A stretch of DNA of 64,000 bases from Chinchilla lanigera (GCF_000276665.1 NW_004955415.1:32925069-32989068); one strand, 5' to 3'; positions 21,046 to 33,515 are shown, counted from the first letter of the stretch. The notes: generated from the letters alone by a model not told the origin. Program-made: numbers and translations.

Positions 21046-21237
21046 TACTTGAGCCTAGTTTATCTGCTGCTCAGGGTGCTCCTGGAGAGTGGATGTATAG
21101 GTAGGAATCAGCTAGACACTATTCAGACAAGAGCCCCAGGGCCAGGATGACGTATGAATTTCCCATGAGAGGGACACCTGGTCACAGGTTAGACAGTTGA
21201 GCATTAAGCCATCCACCTGGATAAAAAGTAGCTGTGA

Positions 21238-21400
21238 GGCTGGGTGTAGTCGGCACACCAGTAATCCCAACTACTTGAGAGACTGAAGCTGGAAGGTCAC
21301 AAATTCAAGTGCAGCCTGGGCAATTTAGTGAGATCCTGTTTCAAAATAAAACACAGAAATCCTGAGGATGTAGCTCAGTGTGAAGGACCTGGGTTCACAG
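21238..21400 (+). mobile_element. B1-dID SINE
   Basis: B1 half, then aaaataaaacacagaaatcc and a dID arm with gatgtagctcagtgtgaagg. Confidence 0.78.
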
Positions 21401-21485
21401 AAGGAGGAGGAGGAGGAAGGTGGTGGGGGAGGAGAAGGGGAAGGACAGCGGAGGATCGGGGAGGGGCAGGAGGGAAGCGGAGGAG
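21401..21485. repeat. GGA-rich low-complexity tract
   Basis: Purine-rich AGGAGG units at the SINE tail. Confidence 0.85.
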
Positions 21486-21760
21486 CCCATGAAGCACACT
21501 GTTTATACCCATGGAGCCCTGCAACGGTGGGACCAGAAAAAAAAATGCGGGGAGGGCAGAATTTATAGCTCGGAACAGAGGTCGACTTGAAGACCGAGTC
21601 TGAGGGACATATGGCCACCTGCTAACTCTCTCTGGCTCTGTGGTAGTTACATTCTCAGGCCAACCCTCACCCTTTGAGGAAAGATGTCCCTGTCCTTCCT
21701 GACTTACATCCCAACAGCCTTGCAACCCTAGCAGGGAGAAAGCATCCCCTGCCCCAATCG
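21486..21760. other. No recognised feature
   Basis: Some resemblance to antisense LTR sequence (aatttatagctcggaacaga) but not assignable. Confidence 0.25.
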
Positions 21761-21761
21761 C

Positions 21762-21840
21762 TGGCCTCAAACTCTCAACCCTCCTGCTTTAGCCTCCCAC
21801 GTGCTGGAATTACAGGTGTGTGCCAGGACCCCCAGCTTTT
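21762..21840 (-). mobile_element. B1 SINE fragment
   Basis: Antisense left monomer, tttagcctcccacgtgctgg onwards. Confidence 0.6.
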
Positions 21841-22064
21841 CCTTTGTTACTAAAATGATGCTTTGATATTTGAGGCCCTGTATGACCCTGGAGACACCGC
21901 ACGTCCTGAATAAGCTCATTCTCAGGAGCCACAAGTGACCACAAGTGACAGCCCTCTCCAACGCCTCTGATACACACACTGACCTGCCCAGAGCCCACAC
22001 CCTCAGCCACAGGGGCCACAACTCTGCAGGAGTTCCAGCACCCCAGTGGGTATATGAAACTTCC

Positions 22065-22560
22065 ATTTGGGGTCTTGTCCAGGTTCTGGATGTCCTGAAC
22101 AAAGAGCTGAGTAGGTCACCCCATGGAGTAACAAGATCAAAGATTTATTTGAAAATGAAATCGCAGTCCCCAGGGTTGGAGGGGCCCCTGAGACGAGCTC
22201 GGTGCTGAAGGACCTGTATGCTCCCTGGTGTAGAAGGAGGGGTGAGTTTGGGGTGGGATCGAGGGGTTGATCTGAGGTTTGGCTCTTGCCAAAGAGCAGC
22301 TTAGTTCTGCCCCTCCCTCAGGGAGTTTTTACCTTTTATGGCCCTTGGAGGAACTGTCACGGTGCCACACCCCTGTGGGGGAGGAGTCAAATCTACATAG
22401 TCAGTGGCATGGTAATTAGGGCTGGGAGGCCAAGGCTATGGAGAAATTTAATCACCCAGTTACTTCCACCCACTGTGTTTAGTCCTGGGCATTCTGGCTC
22501 TGGGTACTATTTAACTCAGAAAGTGGATCAGATCCAAAAGCAACTCCCAGGTGGGCTGCT
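22065..22560 (-). mobile_element. Probable antisense ERV LTR
   Basis: Polyadenylation-like TTTATT at about 22,143 on the plus strand (AATAAA on minus), followed by ~400 bp of non-coding sequence with a ttttatggcccttggagg box that could be an antisense TATA region. Boundaries uncertain. Confidence 0.4.
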
Positions 22561-22660
22561 TCCTTAGTGGCCTCAAAACCATAGATAGACTCAACCGCTA
22601 CATTTGCTGAAACAAAAGTTTTGTATTGTTGTTTGTTTCTTTTTTGTAAGAATCTTTTTG

Positions 22661-22743
22661 GGGGCTGAGGATATAGCTCAGTGGCACAATGCCTGCCTGG
22701 CAAGTGCGAGGTCCTGCATTCGATTCCTGGTACCAAAAAAAAA
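22661..22743 (+). mobile_element. ID SINE with target duplication
   Basis: Intact ID of the ggcacaatgcctgcctgg subfamily with A10 tail. Direct repeat aatctttttg at 22651-22660 and 22744-22753. Confidence 0.92.
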
Positions 22744-22931
22744 AATCTTTTTGGTTTATGTTTCATACTCTGAGTAACTACTTTGAAGATAATGACACGT
22801 AGTGTATTAACTATTGTAATTCTCTTATTATTTGATTATGAAATCTTGTTTTATTTTTCTGTTAAAAAATCAACTCCTACATCTACCACATTTTTTCTAT
22901 ATCTACACACCTATGATAAATATTCAGCTTG

Positions 22932-23058
22932 AGCCAGGCCTGGTGGCACATTCCTGTAATCCCAGCACTCAGGAGGCTGAGGCAGGAAGATTGCAGCAAA
23001 CTCAAGGCCAGCCTGGACTACATAGTGAAATCCTGTCTCCAAAAAAACAAAAACAAAT
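22932..23058 (+). mobile_element. B1 SINE
   Basis: Single-length B1: cctggtggcacattcctgta to gtgaaatcctgtctccaaaa. Confidence 0.85.
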
Positions 23059-23306
23059 AGTAACTACAAAAGCTAAAAATACTTACCTTTTCACTTACAG
23101 GGAGCATATTCAGTGTCCTCTGGCATATCACTACTGTTTCACTTTCAGACCATTATTAAGTAAAATAAGGATTCCTTAAAAAAAATAAGGATTCCTTCAA
23201 AGTGGTGATCTCATGACAAGTGATGTGACACCTGACATCTTACTAAGTGACTCATGGGAGGGTAGCATATACAGGACGGATACATGGGACAAATGAATGA
23301 TTCCCA

Positions 23307-23432
23307 GCCAGGCATGTTGTCACACACCTGTAATGCCAGGCCTTGGGAGGCTGAGGCAGGAGAACCACAGGGAATTTGAGGCCAATCTGGGCTACATAGC
23401 AAGACACTGTCTCAAAAAAGCAAAGAAACAAA
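23307..23432 (+). mobile_element. B1 SINE with target duplication
   Basis: B1 without the duplication, flanked by aatgattccca at 23296-23306 and 23433-23443. Confidence 0.9.
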
Positions 23433-23443
23433 AATGATTCCCA

Positions 23444-23955
23444 CGCTGGGTAGAATGTCACAGGATACAAAGGTTTCATCACTCTTAAGAATAGCATGCA
23501 ATTTAACATGGATGCACTGTTTCTTTCTGAACCTTTAGGCTTAATATTTCTGAACAGTAGTTGACATAGGTCTATGAAACCATAGAAAGCAAAACCATGG
23601 GTAAGAGGAAGTGACTGTATCTCTTCTATCAAACACAAAGTCAATATTTCCCCTGCCTTAAAACACCCAAGGGTCACCTGCAGGACAAGTGGGGACTACC
23701 CCTGTAACCAGGACCCACCCAAGTGATCTAAACCATCCAAAACCTACCCAAGGTTCCCGAATAACCCACAACAACCTCCTAAAGTCTCCAGCCCATGTCA
23801 TTCACCTTCTCCTGTCTCCTGATCATTCCTGGTACTTCCCCATGCAACCCTATTTGTAGGGATCTGTGAACATAAACTTCATCCTGCATGAAAATCTTTC
23901 CCAGACTTGCATGTCTTCCTATACAAGATTAAACAAGTCACAGACATATCTTTTT
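23444..23955. other. No recognised feature
   Basis: Single-copy-like DNA; no repeat or coding signal that I can support. Confidence 0.3.
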
Positions 23956-24150
23956 AAAATGGTACTAGGCATAGAACTCAGGGCCTTCACACTGACCTAC
24001 ATCCCTACCCCTTATTAAATTTTTTACTTTGATGTAGGATCTCACTAAGTTGCTGTGTTTCCTAAGCTGGGCTTGAACTTGTGTTCCTCCTGCCTCAGCC
24101 TCCCAAAGTGTTGGGATGACAGGAATGCGCCACCACACCTGGTTCCAGGT
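23956..24150 (-). mobile_element. B1-dID SINE
   Basis: Antisense: dID (ggcatagaactcagggcctt) then B1 (ggatctcactaagttgctgt ... cgccaccacacctgg). Confidence 0.82.
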
Positions 24151-24529
24151 GCATTTTTATGGAGTGCTCTACATTGACCAAAAGTGATCTTGAGGTAGAT
24201 CCTTAAAAGAAAATCATAAAACAGGAGAGGAATGCTGGGGTGTCCCAGCCATCAGAATTCCCTGCCCGAGCCTCACAGTAGACTGATGAATGAGAAGGTC
24301 CAGTCTGCCCAGAGAATTAAGACTGAACATACGAAGTCTGGCCGGAACCTGCCACTTCCCTCTTGCTCCTCCCTTATGACACATTCATCACACTAGAGTA
24401 AGTCCCAGATTTCAGCATTTTTTCTCAGGATAGGAATGAAGGAGCCAGCTGAGCAACCAAGCAAAGCCTGGAGGTGAGGGTTAGCACTGCATTAGTCAGA
24501 CACAAGCCTTGATGTTGTACCAAAGAGGC

Positions 24530-24880
24530 CAGGGAAGAGGGTATAAGAAGAGAAGAGTTTATTTCTAGCTTATATAGATGTCTACATGTTAATGAGCTAG
24601 TGGGATAGTTCTATCATATGTGTCACCTGCAGATTCACTCTGGAATTCCCCAAGGCTCTGCTAACCTGGGAAAGCAGGAAACAGGAAGTGGAAGGCTAAT
24701 GCTTCTTTAGGAGGTCATACCAGCAAGTCTCATGAATCACTTATAGTCAGATCCCATTGGCCAGAAGATAGTCATGTGGCCACAGTTAGCTGCAAGGGAG
24801 ACTGGGATATGTAGTCTTTCACAGGGCAGGCAGGCACCCAGATAAAACTCAAGGGTCTATAATTCTAAAAGGAAAAAAGA
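24530..24880 (-). mobile_element. Ancient LTR-like repeat, family unknown
   Basis: The motifs agagtttatttctagcttat and cattggccagaagatagtca, then gggagactgggatatgtagt, resemble an antisense LTR. Shares motifs with 7,690-7,880. Confidence 0.4.
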
Positions 24881-25640
24881 AGAGAAGAATCAGGGGCAGT
24901 TAGGACTCTACCCTGCATGCTGGATCTATTCCGTCTGGGAGTGGGAGTGCCCATCTGGGACCATTGTCCCCTCTAGAGAGATAGGGTGAGCCCCTACTTT
25001 GTTACCCCACACTCTCCATGCACACACAATCCTATAATCACTTTATGTATCTTATATTTGCAAAAATATATTTAAATTTTTGTGAATTAAAAATTTAGTT
25101 TCTGTTTATTTAAAAATTCATTTTAAATCATTTATTCTTTTACAATATTTATTTATTTATCAGCACTAATAATACAGATAAAGTACATGGTATTTATCAG
25201 GTACTCAGGAAATATGGCGACCAGAAAGCCACAGTCTCCCCAAACCTGTTTCTTCTACCTGTACACACAGAAAGACTACATTTCCCAGCTTTCCTTGTGC
25301 CTGGCCAGAGTCATGTGACTGTGTTTTGCCCAATGGAGTGTAAAGGAAGTGATTATTCCACTTCCAGGACCAAAAGCCACTTCTTCCAGATCCTCCCTCT
25401 TCCAGCATCAGCCAATCAGCCACTCAGAAGCCTTAAGGATACAGGGAATGACTCTAAGGGGTGCATGGTCTCTCTGTTCCTCTATGTCCTCGTTGGAGTA
25501 GAGCTCAATGTAGAATGCTAGGTAGTTGCTCTAGGCAGTTGCATGTTAGGCAGTGTTGTTCTGGAACAACACTGCTCCAGAACATGAAGTTCTGGTTTCG
25601 TACACAGGACCAGAAAAAATAATAGTAAAAACCAGCCTCT
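24881..25640. other. A/T-rich and unassigned DNA
   Basis: 25,040-25,200 is strongly A/T-rich. 25,255-25,420 resembles an old repeat (ctacatttcccagctttcct). A perfect palindrome lies at 25,550-25,575. Confidence 0.35.
25550..25575. repeat. Perfect 26-bp palindrome
   Basis: Two 12-nt arms (GCAGTGTTGTTC and GAACAACACTGC) separated by TG. Could extrude as a hairpin. Confidence 0.9.
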
Positions 25641-25740
25641 AATATGGTTATTTTAAGAATTCAATTAAATGAATTAATGTTAGCAAAGCACTTAGACATT
25701 CCTAGAAGGAAGTTAAGGGTTATATGCACATTAAATATAG
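25640..25740 (+). mobile_element. MIR SINE fragment
   Basis: The run taaatgaattaatgttagca and aagcacttagacattcct fits the 3' half of MIR. Confidence 0.5.
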
Positions 25741-25747
25741 GGGTTTT

Positions 25748-25902
25748 GCCAGGCGTCACCACGTAATCCCAGCACTTGGGAGGCTGAGACGGGAGCATCG
25801 TTGCAAGTTCGAGGCCAGCCTGGGCCACAAAGTGAACTCAAGGCCAGCCTGAACTGCATAGCGAGACCCTGTTTCAAAAAAGATAAAAATAAATAAATAA
25901 AT
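25748..25902 (+). mobile_element. B1 SINE with 29-bp duplication
   Basis: ccaggcgtcaccacgtaatc start; two ggccagcct units; (AAAT)n tail. Confidence 0.88.
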
Positions 25903-25914
25903 GAGTTTTTTGGT

Positions 25915-26005
25915 TGATTGGTTTTGTTTTTGCTGTGCTGGAGATGGACCCCAGAGCCTTATGCATGCTATGCAAGTGTTCTACCACAAGCTACATTCTC
26001 AACCT
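25915..26005 (-). mobile_element. ID SINE, diverged
   Basis: Antisense ID: tgctgtgctggagatggacc and atgcatgctatgcaagtgtt. Confidence 0.72.
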
Positions 26006-26212
26006 TTAAGTATATCTTTGAATGTATAGATTAAAGAACAAGAAACCATCTACCTGTAACCCAGGTTAAGAAATGGGACATGGCAGATACATAGACATGG
26101 CTCAAGTGAACACCTACATTACATGGATTTGTCATTATTCAATTGTGATAAACTCATGACAGATTTAGGTTGGGAAGGAAGTTAGGAAAGTTATCTTCAA
26201 GATACTGTGCTT

Positions 26213-26335
26213 GAGCCAGGTGTGATGATACACAATTATTAATCCCAGCATTCAGGAGAATGAGGCAGGAGGACTGCAAATTTGACCCTAGTCTGAACAA
26301 CTTAGCAAGATCCTGACTCAAAAAAACAAATAATG
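26213..26335 (+). mobile_element. B1 SINE (B1-dID type left half)
   Basis: aacaacttagcaagatcctg end typical of the B1 half of B1-dID; no ID arm follows. Confidence 0.72.
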
Positions 26336-27045
26336 ATGGTGGTAAGGAGGAAGAGGAGGAGGGGACAGCATTTGAGCTGAACTACATATATGTAGAAATT
26401 AGCTGGTGGAAGATGTAAGGTACAGCCTTCCCAGGAGAGGAGGAGAGTGGTTAGGGGACCCTGAGGAGCCAGCACTGTGTTGCACTCAGGAAAGTGGCCT
26501 CAGCTCTATGACGATGGGACAAAGAACTGGGATGGGGGGAGACATCAGGGTCCAAAGACCAGGTGTGTTTTTGGGCTTTCTTCCAAAAGCTAAGGGGGCC
26601 ATTAAAAGTGTTTGGTACTGACTTACACTGTTAGGAGGCAGCTCTACCCAACACTGGTAGTAGGAGCTTTCTTACCTCTGCTAAAGCTGCACACTTACTG
26701 CCTCGGTGACCCAGTAATTCCGTGCCTGAATAAAGAGCCTCCTGTGGCTGGAGCACCCACAGAGACTCAGGTGGAACTTTAGCTCCTGTTACAAGGCACT
26801 AAGAGCATGGAAATGTAACCAGCTCCGTGAGGGGGCAACCCTAACCTGAGGGGATTTATCAAAAGACAAGGAAGGTACGTGGTTCTTCTCATGAAATGAT
26901 TCCCTGAGCCTCTTTGGGACCCCACATAGTCCTTACCAGCAAGAAAATACTCCATGGAGCCTCCTGATCTAGAACTTTCTAGTTTTCAGAAACATGAGTG
27001 GAGTAAACCTCTCTTCTTTGTAAAGTACCCAGTCTATAGCATTCA
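26336..27045. other. No recognised feature
   Basis: GGA-rich patch at 26,338-26,366, otherwise unassigned. Confidence 0.3.
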
Positions 27046-27047
27046 GT

Positions 27048-27165
27048 TGCTGGGTGTGGTGGTGCTCACCTGTAATCCTAGCACTCAGGAGGCTGAGGGA
27101 GAGGATCACTCCAAGTTCAAGGCCAGTCGGAACTTCATGACCAGACCCTGTCTCAAACTACATAT
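27048..27165 (+). mobile_element. B1 SINE
   Basis: ctgggtgtggtggtgctcac to agaccctgtctcaaac. Confidence 0.8.
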
Positions 27166-27194
27166 ATAGACAGTATAGATATATATCATTCAGT

Positions 27195-27530
27195 TATGGC
27201 AACAACGAATATACTAAGACCTTAGAAAATTGCCAAGTGTCCATGAGAGTGGAATGAACAGATTAATTATAGTGTAGTTTAGTGGCGATATATCACGCAG
27301 CAAGGAAAAGGGCAGGGCATTGCTAGGCATGACAGCATGGACCTCTGTAGCTTAATAGCAGAGGAAAGAAACCAGTCCAGAGCAGGGCAGACAGTATGGT
27401 GCTGTGTCTGTGAAGTTCTGTTAACAGGGAGAATGATTCTATGTGACAGAAATTGGGGTCATGGAGCCCCTTGAGTAAGGGCGAGTGGAAAGGAGCACAG
27501 TGGGGATCTGGGGGCTGTGGGGCTGAGGAT
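27195..27530 (+). mobile_element. Old L1 (L1M-like) 3' fragment
   Basis: L1 ORF2-end/3' UTR pattern: aattgccaagtgtccatgag, gcgatatatcacgcagcaag, gtgaagttctgttaacaggg. Highly decayed. Confidence 0.5.
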
Positions 27531-27534
27531 GTCC

Positions 27535-27885
27535 TGTTCTTGGTCCGGTGCTAGACGTACAGAGTGCAGCCCTGCAGCGCCATGACAGAATACCTGAGAC
27601 AACTCATGCGGAGGAAAGGCTTGCTCTGGCTCACGGCTTTAGAGGACCCCAGCTAGGGGTGGCTTTGGGGCCCGTGGCCAAGCAGAACATGGTGGCGGCG
27701 GGTAGCAGAGGCCGCAGCCACGGTCTGGATCCCTCTCCAGCCACACCCCCTGTGACCTCACTTCCTCCCACTAGGCCCTGCACCTTAAAGTTTCCACCAC
27801 CTCCCCATAGCACCCCTGGCTGGGGACCAAGCCTTGAACATGTCTTTCCGGGACATTTGTCCTAACCAGAGCACGTGGGATTAAA
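27535..27885 (-). mobile_element. MaLR-like LTR, antisense
   Basis: Same plan as other antisense MaLR LTRs here: acagaatacctgagacaact, ggaggaaaggcttgctctgg (antisense poly(A) region), ending ...taaccagagca. Confidence 0.55.
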
Positions 27886-27957
27886 CTCTGTGAAAATCTT
27901 TGATCCGTACCTTCATGACACACACTGTTGTATGTTTCTCATGCTCCCATAGACAGC

Positions 27958-29740
<1,783 letters not shown>

Positions 29741-30003
29741 TCTCTCATAAACACATTTTTAAAGGCAAAAAAGGAAAGCCAACCATGTCTCTGGCCACTC
29801 CAAAGAGATAAAGGTGGGGGGCGCCTCCATTTCCCACTGAAGCAAGAGAGGAAGGGTCGCCAGGTGGGAGTCGAGGCGTGGCAGGAGTGTGCCGGGGTAT
29901 GCGTGCACTGCACATCCCTCCTGGCTCAGCCTGACACCAGCAGCAGGAGCAGTATTTACACCATAGGAGTTGGCACACATCTTGGTCTTTCTAATTTTTA
30001 GTT
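29741..30003. other. No recognised feature
   Basis: Short single-copy-like stretch between the split SINE and the B1-L1 chimera. Confidence 0.3.
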
Positions 30004-30016
30004 AAGAGCCAGTTTC

Positions 30017-30305
30017 CTGCCAGGCATGGTGTCACACACCTGTAATCTCAGCACTCAGGAGGCTGAGGCAGGACAGTCACCATGAGTTTGAGGCCAGCCT
30101 GAGCTACATACATAGAGAGTTGAAAGCCAGCCTGGACTAGGCAGTGAGACCCTGTCTCAAATACAAAGGAGAGAGGGAGAGAGAGACAGTTTTCAGAGGA
30201 TCAAAGTTGATGATCAAAGTTGCACACATACAAGAATGTCACAATAAAACACTATTCTGTATAATTAAGATGCACTAATAAAAAACAAAACCAAACAAAA
30301 AAGAA
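30017..30305 (+). mobile_element. Bipartite B1 + L1 3'-end retrocopy
   Basis: A duplicated B1 (30,018-30,165) is followed, via a GA-rich joint, by an L1 3' terminus (30,195-30,297: aagaatgtcacaataaaaca, then aagatgcactaataaaaaac) and an A-rich tail. Both parts are + oriented. One pair of 13 bp direct repeats (aagagccagtttc at 30,004-30,016 and 30,306-30,318) flanks the whole unit, so it inserted as one piece. Known parallels are template-switch chimeras such as U6-L1. Confidence 0.75.
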
Positions 30306-30329
30306 AAGAGCCAGTTTCTGCACAACCCG

Positions 30330-30760
30330 CTTCAGCCTTGGACCCAAGATAAACAGGATGAGGCACGGCGAGGGTGGGTGCCGCCCAGTTTAGGGCCTGT
30401 TGTGCCAGCTCCTGAACCGGACTTAGTTCCTGGTCTCCATGGAGCTCATTCTTTGCAGGTGAAAAGACACAGATACTGTAAATCTACTCAACAAAATAAG
30501 AAAATGCCCATGGGCTCCCAGGTGGACTTTGTCTCTGGGTGAGTCCTGGGCAGAGTTTTGCAGGATAAACAGGAGTTTTCCACTGGGGGTTGGAGGGACG
30601 GTCAGGGAGATGGGAACGGTAAAGGCTTGGGAGTTTGGGAAGAGCAGGTCAGATTCTTAGGACCATAACTTCCTTGGCGCAGAGGATTCAAGCAAGACCA
30701 ATGCAGCCCACAGATGTACTTTGAGAAATATTTGAGTTGATGAATGACATTTAAATAATT
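30330..30760. other. No recognised feature
   Basis: Single-copy-like, including gaaaatgcccatgggctccc; no coding or repeat call. Confidence 0.3.
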
Positions 30761-30762
30761 AA

Positions 30763-30918
30763 GGAGCTAGGAGTGGTGGTGCACGTCTGTAATCCCAGCA
30801 CTCAGGAGGCTGAGGCAGGAGGATTACCATGAGTTGTAGGTCAGCCTGGGCTACATAGTGAGTTCAAGGCCAGCCTGAACTACACAATGAGACCTTGCCT
30901 CAGAAAAGAAAGGAAAGA
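30763..30918 (+). mobile_element. B1 SINE with 29-bp duplication
   Basis: Duplicated B1 whose A/G tail was later the target of an ID insertion. Confidence 0.88.
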
Positions 30919-31025
30919 AGGGGCTGGGGATTTAGCTCAGCGGCAAAGCGCCTGCCTGGCAAGCGCAAGGTCGTGAGTTCGGTTCCTGGTACCGGAGAAA
31001 AAAACCAAAACCAAAAAAAAAAAAA
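30919..31025 (+). mobile_element. ID SINE, young subfamily
   Basis: Near-consensus for this genome: gctggggatttagctcagcg, B box gttcggttcctgg, then ggtaccggagaaaaaaacc. Target repeats aaaggaaagaa on both sides. Confidence 0.92.
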
Positions 31026-31048
31026 GGAAAGAAAGAAAGAAATCCAGT

Positions 31049-31341
31049 GCTCTGGTTTGGGTACTGGTTTTGGGGTCCTCAGATACCCCTGAATGAAGGT
31101 TCAGAGGATGGCACAGTTGGAGGAGGCAGGTCTCACTGGAGGAAGTGAGGTTATTGGGGGCAGGGCCTCCTGCCCTCTGCTCTGCTCCCGAATGAGGTTG
31201 TAGCTTCTGTCTCCTCCATGGTTCCCATCCTGTACCCCTTTCCAGAACTGTTCAGATGCCTCTGACCCAGAGTTGAATAAACCTTTTGTCTTTATAAGTT
31301 AGCAGCTTCCTGTATTCCATTATAGCAACATAAAGCTGACA
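31049..31341 (+). mobile_element. MaLR-like LTR
   Basis: Starts TGCTCTGGTTTGGG, has gttattgggggcagggcctc, a gaataaaccttttg polyadenylation region and ends AAGCTGACA. About 290 bp. Confidence 0.68.
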
Positions 31342-31401
31342 AATATATGCAGATTTCTGTTTTGCTTTTCAGAAAAATCAGAAAATCTAGATTTTTCTTG
31401 G

Positions 31402-31545
31402 TGTTTTTGAGACAGGATCTTGATATATAGTTTAACCAGCTTTGAACTCACTATGTAGCCCAGGCTGGCCTTGAACTCTCAGCGATCCTCCTGCCTCAGC
31501 TTCCCCAGTGCTGGGATGACAGGACTGTACCTCCATACCCACCTA
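31402..31545 (-). mobile_element. B1 SINE with 29-bp duplication
   Basis: Antisense; flanked by agaaaatct on both sides (31,379-31,387 and about 31,543-31,552), a short target duplication. Confidence 0.82.
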
Positions 31546-31549
31546 GAAA

Positions 31550-32215
31550 ATCTGGTAACCCTGGGCATCCATTTCTGCAGGAAAAGTTGACCAGCAGGTG
31601 ATGGACGTATGCTTGTCAGTGTGCCACACTCCCCGCTGTCCCCCATTGTCCCCCAACGCTGCAACCTCGGGTCAGTGACCTTCACCACCATGCCCAGTAC
31701 TTTCACTGGTCTTAACCATGCTAGACCCAGCTCTGCTCCTGCCTCAGTCTAAAAAGAGGAAATGTGAGAAATCCGGGAAGACCTCACCCTTTGTCTTTCC
31801 TGTCACCAGTCTCTGAGAACGCTTGAATCTGCCATCTTGATGTGCCACAGGGACTGCAGCGGAGGCACGGTAACTTCCTGTGACAGGTCAGAAGTGTGGC
31901 CGTGATGCTCCAGGCTACAAGGAGCCATTGGCAATGTTTTATTCCATTGTTCAAGTAACAATTTGCGTTGGAGCTGGCGAGGCTCAACCTCTTTCCTGGG
32001 GCCTGGCATTGCCCCCTGCTGGGCGCTCTGCCCTGCTGGAGATGGTGGCGCTGTGGGCATCACCCCATAGCCAGCCACACGCCAGCACCCTGGTCACCTC
32101 CTGGCTAAGACCCTGCCCTCCCTCCTGACCTCTACCTCTGTGGACGCTGGGGATCTCGGTGCAGGGGGCAGCTAGCCGGTCCATAAAGTGAAGGCATGGC
32201 CCCTGCTGGGGACAC
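31550..32215. other. Unassigned, mildly GC-rich
   Basis: No repeat or gene that I can support. Open frames have low-complexity, non-protein-like translations. Confidence 0.3.
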
Positions 32216-32320
32216 AAGGTCCCTCTCTCCCTCTCTCTCTCCCTCTCTCTCTCCCTCTCTTTCTCCCTCTATCTCTTACTCTCTGTACCTACCCACTCCT
32301 CCCTGTCCCTCTTTCTGCCC
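32216..32320. repeat. (CTCCCT)n-type pyrimidine repeat
   Basis: Imperfect TCTCCC/CTCT repeats running into the gap. Confidence 0.92.
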
Positions 32321-32600
32321 NNNNNNNNNNNNNNNNNNNNNNNNNNNNNNNNNNNNNNNNNNNNNNNNNNNNNNNNNNNNNNNNNNNNNNNNNNNNNNNN
32401 NNNNNNNNNNNNNNNNNNNNNNNNNNNNNNNNNNNNNNNNNNNNNNNNNNNNNNNNNNNNNNNNNNNNNNNNNNNNNNNNNNNNNNNNNNNNNNNNNNNN
32501 NNNNNNNNNNNNNNNNNNNNNNNNNNNNNNNNNNNNNNNNNNNNNNNNNNNNNNNNNNNNNNNNNNNNNNNNNNNNNNNNNNNNNNNNNNNNNNNNNNNN
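32321..32600. other. Assembly gap (280 N)
   Basis: Run of N flanked on both sides by pyrimidine repeats, so probably an unresolved microsatellite. Confidence 1.
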
Positions 32601-32617
32601 TTTCTTTCTGTCTTTTT

Positions 32618-32786
32618 TTCCTATACTGGAGATGGAACTAGGGCCTTCACACTGAGCTCCACCCTAAACTCTTTATATATTTTGAGACGGGTTCTCACTG
32701 AGTCACTATGTTGCCCAGGCTCGGCTCAAACTTGCCTCAGCCTCCCAGAGGGCTGAGATGACAGGGATGTGCCCCCGTACCCAGCT
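32618..32786 (-). mobile_element. B1-dID SINE
   Basis: Antisense dID (ctggagatggaactagggcc) then B1 (gagacgggttctcactgagt ... cgtacccagctg). Confidence 0.82.
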
Positions 32787-32794
32787 GACTTTGC

Positions 32795-33006
32795 GAAGTA
32801 TTTTGTCGCGTGTTTTGTCACAGTATGGAAAGCTGTCTAACACATATGTGTGTTCCTAAATTGATGCAGGAAACCCACCATGGATGTGAGAAACTGTAAG
32901 TCAAATCACTCTGCGTCTTAAATCAGGGTACACACACACACACACACACCCCACATCTAAATTAGAAACCTCCAGCGTTCCATTATAGCAACATGAAGCT
33001 GCCGAG
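32795..33006 (+). mobile_element. MaLR-like LTR 3' ends
   Basis: 32,795-32,847 ends like an LTR (ttgtcacagtatggaaagct, ctaacaca). 32,965-33,006 (ttccattatagcaacatgaa, gctgc) matches the LTR end at 31,310-31,341. An (AC)n run is at 32,932-32,949. Confidence 0.5.
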
Positions 33007-33008
33007 TA

Positions 33009-33208
33009 CAGCGGCACCTCAGTTTGTGAACTTAACCTCTTTTATGACTTGGGGGAGGACGGCTGCTTTTGGGCTTGTGTGGGGAAGATGCCATGGTTGT
33101 ATCTGTCATTCGGCGCAGAGTTTGTGAACAGAAGCAAATTTTGGTCGAACACTTTTGTTTGATACTGAACTGTTTGTTAACAAGTGTTTGTGAACCAAGG
33201 TATTACTG
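33009..33208. mobile_element. Tigger-like MITE with TA duplication
   Basis: A 200 bp element with terminal inverted repeats: left CAGCGGCACCTCAGTTTG, right (reverse complement) CAGTAATACCTTGGTTCA, differing only by transitions. It is flanked by TA (33,007-33,008 and 33,209-33,210). No coding capacity, so mobilised in trans by a Tc1/mariner-Tigger transposase. Confidence 0.8.
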
Positions 33209-33344
33209 TATATGCAGACTTCTGGCTTTTTTAGAAACATCAGAAAATCTGGATTTTGAGGGTGTTTTGAGTGTGGTAACTTTACACACACCCACATAAT
33301 TCTAGGTGGTACAATGGTTTGGGTATGGTTTAATGAATCCCCCA

Positions 33345-33515
33345 AGGAACCAGGCATGTAATCCCAGCACTCTAGGAGGCTGAGACAGGAATCACAATTT
33401 CAAGCCTAGCCTGGGCAACTTGGTGACTTAGCAAGAACCTGTGTCCAAAAAAGAATTGAAACGGGGCTGAGGATGTTGCTTAATGCAATGGCCCTGGGTT
33501 TAATCAACAGTACCA
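33345..33515 (+). mobile_element. B1-dID SINE
   Basis: Followed by (TAC)n/(AAT)n tail to 33,553. Confidence 0.75.

Noticed and set aside
30919..31025. tRNA gene
   Set aside because: tRNA-like A and B boxes are present but the body, 3' tail and target duplications are those of an ID SINE.
32216..32756. 155-186 codon frames rich in Leu/Ser/Pro
   Set aside because: Produced by a pyrimidine microsatellite and 280 N.
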